The translations under genes and the position numbers were made by a program. Positions 35,336 to 45,100 of a stretch of 64,000 nt of DNA are shown here, piece after piece. A model generated the notes under the pieces. It had not been told where the DNA came from, searched no databases, and saw only the letters and a list, made by a program, of their open reading frames with translations. Source of the stretch: Micrasema longulum (Eukaryota; Arthropoda; Insecta; Trichoptera; Brachycentridae); NCBI GenBank assembly GCA_022494885.1, contig JAGVSM010000224.1:124001-188000 (forward strand), written 5' to 3'. Each line of letters begins with the position of its first letter. Positions within the stretch are counted from its first letter, which is position 1.

Positions 35336-36005
35336 AAGGCCAGGTATGAAGGTAACGTAAATTAGATATTGTTATAAATTAAATATTACAACCAGAATTA
35401 TCTTCTTTAAAAAAAAAAAGAAAAACGATTCTATAAAAAAGGGTTTTAACTAAAATATTTTAATAATTTATTTTTTTAAAGTATTACCGAAGTCATAATT
35501 TTACGTAGAAATAAAAGAAAATGTCACAAAAATGTATGTGATTTAAAATGCTTGCATTTTTTTTCAAAAACAAAAAAATAAAATTTGGTTTCAGCCGCTT
35601 TCATGTTCAATTTATTATCTTTAAATTATTACAGAAAAATTAAGTTCAATACTTAGTGTTTATTGAGATCCCAGATACCTAAGTTTAGTCTTAATTTGAA
35701 ATTGCGTAATCTGCCAATCTAAAAGTAATTATATTTCAGCAACATAAAACTTTTAAGTATACCTTTAAAAATTATTGTTTTTATCTAATTAACGTTTTTT
35801 GATTTTTTTTATTATTGCGCGATTAAAAAAAAACGTTGTTTTAAAATGGCAAAATCGTATGATTTCCTCATTTTGCGTGCGTTTTACCAGACTACAGCCT
35901 TAAGTATGTATCTTATATTATTAAGGTAAGGTAAAAAACAATAAATATAAAAAAGGCATTGAAAATTCAATGTTATTGATGTTATTTTTTATTTTGCACC
36001 ACAAC
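35336..36005. other. Spacer with a short dispersed repeat
   Basis: 35,811-35,908 is the reverse complement of 20,909-21,008. Otherwise it is AT-rich and empty. Confidence 0.4.
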
Positions 36006-36140
36006 AGGTCAGGAGGCCCAATTGCTTGAGAACAATCAAATTAAATATTTGTGTTCTCACTGGAAATCGAACCCGGAACCTTCCAAACGTGGGTCAAGTA
36101 TTTTAGCCATTACACTACAGAGGTCGGTTGTGTGTTTTAC
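36006..36140 (-). mobile_element. tRNA-derived SINE (family B), reverse copy
   Basis: On the minus strand the head is tRNA-like with a clear B box (GGGTTCGATTT at 36,064-36,075). The same head occurs on the plus strand at 49,390-49,455. It lacks the pairing expected of a functional tRNA. Confidence 0.65.
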
Positions 36141-36735
36141 TTTCAAATGTTATCTCCAACTGATAACTTATTTACAATTTCATTGGGATATGAGCCCATC
36201 CCTACATTTGGTGAATATTCATGGAGAACAAGATGTCTTACGTCTTCTATTTAAACTTGATTGCCAAGGTCTTTAATTTTTTCACGATGGAGAAACCTCT
36301 TTCGGGGGTTGCAGTGGACACCCCCGTGTCGGGGAGAGTGGCTAAAATCTTTGATAGTTTTTTTATCTAGCCAAAAGTTTGAATTTGACCCGAAAATTTA
36401 AAGTAGGTACCTATGGGGTTTTAAAAATTCATTTTATCTAGTGTAAACTACCCTTTGCTGGGGGAAGGGGGTTTGAACCTCCTTAACACATTGTTAGTGT
36501 GTACCTACCAAAGTATGGATGGTAATGCAATAAAAATCTATGTAGGTACCTATTCGAATTTGTTATATATTTCAGGTACCTTCATAGATATTTTAAAAAT
36601 TTTAACAATCATTCTTTCATATTATAAACGCCAGAACAAAACGATTATTTCGAAACTGTCGCTTAATAATAAGTAGAGCCAAATATTTTCATACTAAATT
36701 ATTTAATACTTATATGAGAGTGATCATTACTGACC
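36141..36735. promoter_or_regulatory. Upstream region of cytochrome b561 gene 2
   Basis: This is where the promoter and 5' UTR would lie. I see no convincing TATA box or initiator that could be told apart from general AT-richness, nor any coding exon. Confidence 0.3.
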
Positions 36736-37121
36736 ATGGCCCCTGTCCCAAAGAGGAGAAGAACATTTACACTTGCATCATGGTGTAGTAAAAAAAAAAA
36801 TACCGTTGAGTATGATGAAGATTTAGATGAGGTTTCGGATACAAAAGTTGAAAATAAAAAGTTGTCATACAGAGACTCGTTGAAAAGGGGTCCAACTACC
36901 TGCCCAGCGGGGCTGGTGCCTGTAGATAACTCCGATTTGAGGAAACTTGACAGGCTACTTTACACAAATCGTATGACAAAAAGTGGTCGCAGAAAAAAAG
37001 TTTCAAAAATTTCCCAATTTTCCCCATTTGGTGTCGTTAAATCAGGGGCACGTAAAATAGGTTATGCATTGGGTTTCTTTCGATACTATATTACGAGTCA
37101 GAAAAGAGAATGTCCAACAAG
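36736..37121 (+). CDS. Cytochrome b561 gene 2, exon 1 (N-terminal extension)
   Basis: It encodes 128 codons and two bases of the next, then GTGAGA. The two leftover bases (AG) complete exactly with the first base of the exon at 37,742, which gives an arginine just before the CGFC motif. Codons are plausible and there are no stops. The exon is basic ('KRRRTFTLASW', 'KSGRRKKVSKISQF'). Its inclusion rests on phase, the splice site and the good start context. Confidence 0.75.
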
Positions 37122-40100
37122 GTGAGAATGGTTTCTTATTTAAATGAACTAGAAAACTTTTATTTAATCATGTAATTTTAGTATCTTTATTTTTATTTTA
37201 TGGAGGGGGGGGGACTCGGGGACTAGAATAAGTTCTTGCTGTTTTTGTTCGATATCTCTCGGATTTAACTCATATGGTACCCAATTTTCTTGCATTTGAA
37301 TCATTCCTAATGCTTTTAAATTTTCGACAACAACTGTTGTGTGATCAACTCCTAATGATTCTGCAAGTTCATTTTTGTCGGATATGGGTCTTTATTGAGT
37401 AATGCTTCCAATTCTGCCAGAGCGTTGAACATCAAAGTCATTACATTCAATGCGTCGAAACCCATCTCTGCATGTTGTTTCCAACAGAGCATAGTCGACA
37501 TAAGTCTCCATAAGAATTCTTTGTGCTTCAGCAGCAGATATTTTTTGAAAAAAGTAATGCAGTAAAATTCCCCGCAAATACTCTAGGAAAGGTAAAATAC
37601 CCCATATATAAATACTAATCACCTGATACATTCTTATGAATATTTGGAATATGAACACAGTCAACCTTACAGCAGAGTAATGGTTGACTTAATTGCTGAT
37701 TACAATCAGTTACAACTGGTTACCAATTTACATATTTTCAGACAAGACTGCGGTTTTTGTGACGATGGTACAGACTCTTGGTCTATTTTGAATTGGATCG
37801 AATTCACCCTCTTGGTGTCTCTGATCTTCTTCTCCCTTATATCAACACTACTTCTATGTTTCTTCTGGATTTTTCTATACCGCGAAGGTTTTGAGGGACC
37901 TGAAGCTAAATTGAACCTACATGCTGTCTTCATGATAACAGGTTTTGTGGTCTTTAGTGCAATTGGTAAGTGAATACTATAATAAAAAAAATCGATTTTA
38001 ACTTATAATTAAAATGCAGTTCCACTAGGAAATGTCAGAAGAGAGACCTCAATCTGTGAATAAATGATTATAATTTAATTTAATCTATTTTTTTATTTTA
38101 TATCTGGAATACATTCATTTGGTAAAATATTCATTGTGATTTTAATTTTATTCAAATGAACTTGTTCTCTTGAATCCAATATGAATTTAACACATATTTC
38201 AAATACAGAGTCCTCAAAAAAGTATAAAAAATGTTTTTACTAGATGTAGTTTAGGCATGAATATATCCTAACTGATATCCTAAGAGGAGTTGACTCCTGA
38301 GCTACTTGAGTAGCTTAACATGATCACTTTGGAGATTGACATCTTTCACATCAGTAAAACTATGTTTGAGAAGCATGTACTCTTGCTTTTGGAGAGCATT
38401 ACACCTTTATAATATCGAGCCAAAGTCTAAAATATTCCGTTTTCTTTGTTATGTTATTTTGGCTTAATAAATTAATTAGGATTTGAATGACAATATTATA
38501 TACTGTGCATACTCTTAAAAAATCAGAAATTACTTTTAGAAAAATTAAAAACTTTTTTATAAAATTTATTATGTATTATGGTGAAATGGAGATTTCATGA
38601 TTTGTTCAAAATATAGAAAGTTTAGCTGATAAGATTTTATTTTAGATCATCTCAAGAGTTTTAGAGAAGTCAATGTTACTATGTGAATAATATTATATAC
38701 ACACAATATTCTTATTACTCCTCTGGTTCATGTTTCAGGTCTAATGATTTTTCGTATTTTTCGCTGCTGCTCTGCAAAGGTTACGATAATAGTCCATGCA
38801 GTGATCCATGCTCTTTCGATAGTATTGATTGTGTTTGGTTCTATCAATGCCATAGAGTATAATAAGCTTATGAAATTTGATAAACGTGGCAAAATTATAA
38901 CCCCATACGTTTACCATTTGTTTTCCCTACACAGCTTGTTGGGGGTCATCACCATGTTTTTATATTTTATGCAGGTTATGTATATTTATTTACTACCGAT
39001 TCGTTATTATCAAAAGTTACATTTATAAAGTTCTTTGCCAAAAAGAATAGATAATAATTATGGGTGCTAATCTCCTTAAGGTTTTTCTTTTAAATTTAGA
39101 AACACCCGTGACCTTAAAGAAACCAATCACAAAACAAGCCACTTATAATTTGGTGTTGCCAGCGTCAGTTGTAGTTCCAATTTTGAGTGTTTTTTGTTTT
39201 TATGGGCAGGTCCATAGAATTAAAAATAGTCCAGAAACCGCATACGCGCATCAAACAGAAGGCGACTAAGATACTCTTAAAAGAGTAGTTTTACGTTTTG
39301 ACCCATTACTTTCTTTGTAGACGTCGCTTAGTATGCAACTTCCGATTTCAATTCAACTATGCCGAGTTGTGTCGTTTTAAAGTGTAGAAATACAGCTGGG
39401 ATCTTAAAGAAACAGGATGGGATCACATTTCATGTATAAGTAGCAAATGCATGTGTAAGTAGCAAATGCATTACTCAAAAATTGTTTTTTTTTCCATCTG
39501 TCAGATTGTCAGAGAAAACAAAATGGACATTTTGTTAGTGTTGCCAGAGTAGTCAAATTTTTTATGCTACTTTGCTCATCTAATGAGAGAACTAATGAAA
39601 ATTTGACTTCTCGGATAAACAACGCCGTGGTGGACATTTGACCGACGTTATCTTTAAAACCTCAAATATTGTTTAACATGACAAAAATTAAATAAAATTT
39701 GTTATATTTTTTAAGTTTTTTTTTAAAGAGAAGAAATATTTGCGTTCTTATGATTTACCCAAATATTTAATTTTGAGGGCCATTTTCAACAAGTTGCAAA
39801 TAACTCACTATTAGAAAATGGGAATCAAGTTGGGGTAGAGTGGGATTCGAACCACGGACCTTTGGTCCGTGAGTCCGAGACACTAGCCACAGGACTACAA
39901 CCCGAGTTCCAAATTCATTAATTAAATTACTCTTATTAAATGACACTTTACTTATCTACTCTGTTGTGTCAATCAATGTTTCCGCGTGTACAATAAAATT
40001 TTAGAGAAATTGACAAATTGTTTTTTTAAAAAATATTATCTTACATTTATGTTATGATTATATTTTTCGCGATCTGGCAACATTACGCGGCGACTTCACA

Positions 40101-41134
40101 CATGCGCGTGGTGAAAGTCTGGCCAAGTAGGGGTTTTTTTTTACACAGTCCGATGTATTCAAATATGATTTTACACTCCTGGACTATTCTTAATTCTTGG
40201 GCAGGTCCTATGAATTTTTAGAATGTGGAAAAAATAGACCTGATATAGGTACCTAAGTAATACAAATTATACAAAATTAAATATTTTTATACTAGTACAT
40301 CTGAATTTATTTATTTTTCAGTATGTTTTCGAATTCCTTGGTTATGTATATATGTTCATTAGAAAGGAACAGTCAATTCGATTCCAAAAAAAATTTATTC
40401 CAGTACACAGAGCCAATGGATGGGCAGTTTTTGTTTTGTCCATAGTAGTTTGTATCTCAGGATTGGACCAAAGAGCAATAATTTCACTGGAGTAAGTTAG
40501 ACAAATTAAATATTAAGTTAACATTTCTCTTATTATTTTCATACACTTAAATCATATATTATGAGGGCTGGTGGTAACATGGCTTCGTTTGCATTGCTGA
40601 TCAGGCCATTTGAGGTGTTTGTTTCATTTGCTACATCAATCAATAAGATCCTTATTTATTTGAATGGATAAGACCACTTAAGTGGTAGTGCTCGCACTTT
40701 AACTCTAAGATCCTATTAGTATGTATTCTGTTTTATAACAACATTTGCAACTTTATCATGAACTGAACATGAATGACTTCATTTCTCAAACTAATCATTT
40801 TGCTTTTAGTTATTATTACGAAGAATTTCCCCAGGAAGGTATATTAATTAACAGCCTGGGAATAATATTGATAATCGTCACATTTTTCATAACCTACTTT
40901 TTAGGCAACAAAAAGTATCAAGTTTGTCGAAAAGAAATAAATTCATTTAATTTGGCATCTCGATTTCATAAAAGAGGGCTTTTCAATCAAGACCCAACAG
41001 TCAATTCATCTGGTGGTCAAAATACCGACTCATCTGCAGGTCAAACTGGAGCAACAGTGGTGAGTGGCCCAAGAAAGAGACAAACAAATAAGAAAGGTTT
41101 TTTTAAATCACAACTCAATGTATGCCCTGTGTAA
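36736..41134 (+). CDS. Cytochrome b561 family protein, gene 2 (complete, 446 residues)
   Basis: Five exons (36,736-37,121; 37,742-37,965; 38,739-38,974; 40,322-40,491; 40,810-41,134) join in frame to 1,341 nt including the stop. Residues 1-128 are a basic, lysine/arginine-rich region with no recognised domain. Residues 132-135 are CGFC. Six hydrophobic segments follow, with the four haem histidines at about 189, 223, 268 and 311. The motif 'CISGLDQRAIISL' lies at the end of helix 5, and a polar glycine/serine/threonine-rich tail ends at 446. By family it should pass electrons from ascorbate across a membrane. The start ATG has a favourable context (GACCATGG). Usual family members have about 220-290 residues, so the N-terminal extension is odd. 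It lies about 5 kb from its paralogue, in the same orientation, with matching intron phases. Confidence 0.9.
37190..37664 (-). pseudogene. mariner transposase N-terminal half, in intron 1 of b561 gene 2
   Basis: The minus frame 37,392-37,664 shows 'LRGILLHYFFQKISAAEAQR', 'YVDYALLETTCRDGFRR' and 'DFDVQRSGR', the first helix-turn-helix of mariner transposase. After a frameshift, 'LAESLGVDHTTVVENLKALG' and 'ENWVPYELNPRDIEQK' form the second one. The catalytic domain is absent. The element ends only about 77 bases before exon 2. Confidence 0.8.
37742..37965 (+). CDS. Cytochrome b561 gene 2, exon 2
   Basis: The acceptor is TATTTTCAG at 37,741 and the donor GTAAGT at 37,966. It encodes the CGFC motif, helix 1, 'FWIFLYREGFEG' and the first haem histidine in 'LNLHAVFMITGF'. 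Confidence 0.92.
38739..38974 (+). CDS. Cytochrome b561 gene 2, exon 3
   Basis: The acceptor is GTTTCAG at 38,738 and the donor GTTATG at 38,975. It encodes 'FRIFRCCSAK', the helix with histidine 223, an enlarged loop (about residues 245-262) and 'FSLHSLLG' with histidine 268. It is nine codons longer than the equivalent exon of gene 1, because of the loop. Confidence 0.9.
39203..40208 (+). mobile_element. P-element-like MITE, copy 2, with THAP seed
   Basis: The inverted-repeat ends lie at about 39,216-39,234 and 40,179-40,197, homologous to those of 5,011-5,767. Direct repeats TGGGCAGGTCC flank it at 39,203-39,213 and 40,198-40,208. An ATG at 39,359 opens 26 codons starting 'MPSCVVLKCRN' and including 'KKQDGITFH', the N-terminal C-x4-C and F-H signature of a THAP zinc finger, followed by a stop. 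THAP domains are the DNA-binding modules of P-type transposases. It is non-autonomous. A family C SINE has inserted at 39,725-39,908. The element lies in intron 3 of b561 gene 2. Confidence 0.75.
39725..39908 (-). mobile_element. tRNA-derived SINE (family C) inside the P-like MITE
   Basis: On the minus strand the tRNA-like head has a B box (GGTTCGAATCC at 39,846-39,856). It is followed by a body with AACTTGATTCCC and ATTAAATATTTGGG. It is nearly identical to 62,578-62,755, so the family was active recently. It is absent from the other copy of the host MITE. Confidence 0.8.
40322..40491 (+). CDS. Cytochrome b561 gene 2, exon 4
   Basis: The acceptor is TTTTTCAG at 40,321 and the donor GTAAGT at 40,492. 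It encodes histidine 311 in 'IPVHRANG' and the 'SGLDQRAI' motif. Length and phases equal the exon of gene 1. Confidence 0.92.
40498..40809. other. Last intron of b561 gene 2
   Basis: About 310 bp with no repeat or gene recognised. The Met codons at 40,745-40,770 precede the acceptor and are not expected to be translated. Confidence 0.5.
40810..41134 (+). CDS. Cytochrome b561 gene 2, exon 5
   Basis: The acceptor is GCTTTTAG at 40,809. It encodes 'EEFPQEGILINSLG', helix 6 and a cytosolic tail of about 70 residues, and stops at TAA 41,132-41,134. An AATAAA lies at 41,271-41,276. Confidence 0.9.
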
Positions 41135-42137
41135 TATATTTTGTTCTATAAGTTTAAATGCAAATGTTTCAACCTTATTTCGTTTATAATACACATGAAA
41201 GGAATTTAGATAATATTTGTTTGTCTAAATGAATAATATGATAAACTGTTTTATGCATGTATTTTTAAAAAATAAACTGTTCAAGTGAGTTTTGTTTTTT
41301 ATAATTTTAAATAATAAATTACTGCATTTTGCAATTGGTAGGTACAGCGTTAGTAATTTTGATTACATTTGTTAATTATACCGCTTATTTTTTTTAAATT
41401 GGTAGATGAAGAACTGTGAAACAAGTGATATGTGTGAAATAGAACCAAAAGCTTTGTTGAGTGTTTTTGACTTAATGGCTACTTTCAGGTAAAAATCTTT
41501 CAAAATTCTGTCTTGTTGTCTAGTAGGCGCGTTCACCCACCATTTTCAAGTCCTGCGTTTGATTTCTTGCAGGCTGGACTTGAATGTGATTCCACACTGC
41601 AATCTTTTATATCCAATAAAAAATTAAAGTCAGATAATTTTCAGAACTAAAAATACACACATATGGAATCATTGAAACATAAATGATGATAAAAATGATG
41701 CTGCGCTTGCTAGATTTTAAGTAAAAACGCTTGAAAATATTAAAAATTTAAATTGAAAAAAAAATATTGCCAAATATATATTATATTAAAGAAAAATTTA
41801 GGTAGAAATTGCGAAATTCCTTTAATTTTCGCGTCAACGGGGGTTCTTTTTAACCAACAAACCCCGTATTTACTGCATTTCTCCTTATCGTAAGTACTTC
41901 TTACCTGGTCTCGTCTAGATCAATGTACAGCGTATACGATATTTAATTAAAAAAGAAAACATCTGAACTGTCAAAGTTTTGGTAGACACCCAATTTCTTT
42001 TCAAATTTCAAGTTCAATATTGTTATTTATAAATATACTGTCAAATATCAGATACATCAGTAATAAACATTTACTGTATGGTTATTTAAGTGTTCATGGA
42101 TTTTATTTATTTCACCAAACCATAATATTCTATCAGC
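41135..42137. other. Intergenic interval between b561 gene 2 and the NCKIPSD-like gene
   Basis: It contains the polyadenylation signal of the upstream gene and presumably the promoter and 5' UTR of the downstream one. Nothing else is recognised. Confidence 0.4.
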
Positions 42138-42162
42138 ATGAGTGAAAATATCGGAAAGATTG
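42138..42162 (+). CDS. NCKIPSD: NCKIPSD-like exon 1
   Basis: ATG and eight codons ('MSENIGKI') plus one base, then donor GTAAGT. The short exon fits in phase with the SH3 exon. It is the least certain exon because it is so short. Confidence 0.65.
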
Positions 42163-45100
42163 GTAAGTTAATTTTTTCCCTTGAGATTAGTAATGATTTA
42201 AAAATTTATACAGACATTTAAAACGTTTTCTTCGAATATTTTTCATTTGGATACGTTTGTAAAATAGAGAAATTTCCACACTCTTATGACCAATCTTTTA
42301 TCAAAATATATAGTAATATTACATTTTACCATGTTACATGTATTATGTTCAAAATACCTGTTTATTTTAGGATTGCAACTAACAGTAGGTTAATCCCACT
42401 TTTTTTCTAGATGGACATGAAATGTTGAAAGCTATGTATAATTTCGAAGCAACGTTGGCAAAAACTTTAAGTTTCAATGAGGGAGATTACTTTATTCTGC
42501 ACCAGAGCAATAACAAGCAAAGAAATTGGTGGCAAGTTGTGAACATTCAGGGACAGCTAGGCTTTGTACCTTCCAATTATGTTTCGCCTGTTAAGGTTGG
42601 TAAACTTTGTTGTTTTATTAAATTTCTTAGATTTTCCCGGCCATTCAGATGCTTAATGAGATTATTCTGGTTTATGCCATGTGTCATTCGCTCTCTCTTC
42701 CGATGTTTCGTATGGTATTACAATGTCCATTATCAGGTTTGATGTTTTTTGCGTAGATATATATATATATATACATATCGTGGGGTAATTACTACAACTA
42801 GGTAACTTAAAAATCAGTATTTTTGAGTTACCCACTAAAAACACATATTTGTGTCTTCAAATCACCGTAAAATGATTTTAATGAATCACTTTCCTATTAG
42901 TAGCATTTGTGGAGGGAAATAAAAATGTATTAGTGGGTAACTCTCAACAACAAAGGCGAATCGTCCATATAAACGATTATACCCTACCCTAACGCACCCT
43001 ACCATTATATTTGTCTATCGAAAAAAGTATTTTATAGTAATTTTATAAATGGTAAATTAAATTAAATAAATGTTCAACAATGTTTGATTATGTCCAAATG
43101 CTTGCAGACTGGCTGGATTTCCGAATCTCACCCACGTGATAAAGGTTTCAGCGCTTTCACTTCACAAAAGTCAACAGATGGAAGAGTTGAGGAAATGTGG
43201 ATGTGGATGTTCAAACATGGGTAGTATGGTGAATGTTACACATTGTGTAAAGTGGCCACTTAAACCAGCCAATGACAGGTCATAAGCCCTGTAAATGCCT
43301 AGACTTCCATATTCCCTTCTCGAAAGCTTTTTCCCTCTCTGTTGAAATAAATTTAAATAAATGTTTTTTATTAATTGTCATCACCGCTTATATATTTCTC
43401 CAAGATAAATATCGGCGCCCAGCCTGTTCCCGGCGAACAAAGAAAATAGTAGATTACATCAGCTTATTTCTGCATACAAATATGTATACCGTATTTAAAT
43501 TCTTAAAACCCTGCTGGTATTTTTCCTTTGTGAGTAAGCTTGCAGATTACAGATATTATTTAAAGATTGTTTATTTGAAAAATAGTATTTCAAACACGAT
43601 TCCCTAAGGCTTATTTTTATTTGATATTATACAGTTGACATAGGGCATGTGGCGCTCGACGTGGCCGTTTTTGGCATTACGCATTACTCATTACTAGAAG
43701 GACTCTGCGCGGTGCTTAGTGTTGACATTTCAATCATAATGAAAATAATACATACTAAATGTCATTGTGGTATTTTTTAATAAACTTTGTACAAATGTTG
43801 TATTAAAATAGTGTATATGTATATATACCGTGATGTTACTAATAATGGTATTTGAGTTGATTTGATAGATCATTGGTAATAATTTTCTGTTCCCAACAGC
43901 TTGAGCAGAGAGATGATGTTCACAAAACCACACAAAAATAGCCATTTACATGTTACTTGTATGTACCTGTATTTAGGTACAAATTAATGAATATATTTTC
44001 CAGATTACCTATAAAAAAATCACTGCTCGCCACCGACTCACAAATGCTGATTTCGAAGTTTCCTGGTTGTAGTAATTACCCCGCGATAAATAATGTTATG
44101 TAGTACAGTGTTTCAGTCGTTACTTTATGCAGCGTGTTAATTTGAAATCTGTGTCTTTTCACAGTCTACGCTTTGATGTAATTCATTATCTGGGTTCTAA
44201 ACTAGGTGCTAGGATGATTTTAATCGCATCCCATCATCTCTTTTTATATTGTTGGGATGTTTATAAATCTCGATCGCTTCTTTTACCATTGTTTGACGAC
44301 TCTTCGGTCTCACTAAGATTTAGAAAGAGTAGAGTATTTTTGTATCTTCCCCCATAAATACTACAAATAAACAAGTTGTGAATTAAAATCATTATAATAC
44401 TATTCAAATGCATCACGACTTGTCTATTTGTAGCATTCATGGAGGAAGATGCAAAGTTGTGTTTAAGTGGTTGACTTAAAAAACCCAATGAAAAGTTTTA
44501 CCTAGTTAGGCAGACATTATGTATTCCAGAGAAATGTATTACATTTAAATAATATCACTATGAAAAATGTGTGGAAATAGAAAAAAAATACAGCAGGCTG
44601 TAAACTTTTTTCTTGTACCAAATAAACATTATTATCAATAATGTTTTGAGAATGTCCAATTGTTAAGATATGTTAAAGTCCTTTTTTAACCTCAAACAAG
44701 AGATGGAAGAGTTGAAGTAGTAGAGGAGTTGAGTAAAGTGGCCATTTAAACCAGTCAATGGCAGGTCATATGCCCTGTAAATGCCTAGACTTCCATATTC
44801 CCCTCTCAAAAGTGTTTACCCTCATTGTTACAACAAACTAAGAAACATTATTATTATTATATGTTTTCTTCAGTTTAGCGAAACAACAGGAAGTAGCTTG
44901 TTTTTATCAGTGATTGTACACAATGATGTCATTTTGTGTATTGTACTACCAATCTGTATTCAATTGCGTGTAGGTGGAGCCATTATTCATGATGAAGTTC
45001 ATTGAAGAGTGTGTGGCTCGGATGAATGACGGCACCCAACTGACTCCCGATAAACAAGAGCTGATTACTAAACTGAATGAGAAGAGACACCAAGCTGAAA

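Noticed and set aside
39840..39905. Possible tRNA gene on the minus strand
   Set aside because: The same head and body are repeated at 62,578-62,755, and the cloverleaf is incomplete. It is a SINE.
42757..42776. TA-rich run taken at first as a promoter
   Set aside because: It is a simple (TA)n repeat inside an intron, at the edge of an inverted-repeat transposon.
44127..44488. Overlapping open frames between NCKIPSD-like exons 2 and 3
   Set aside because: They are not in phase with the flanking exons and have no homology to the family. The spliced product without them matches the human protein spacing.
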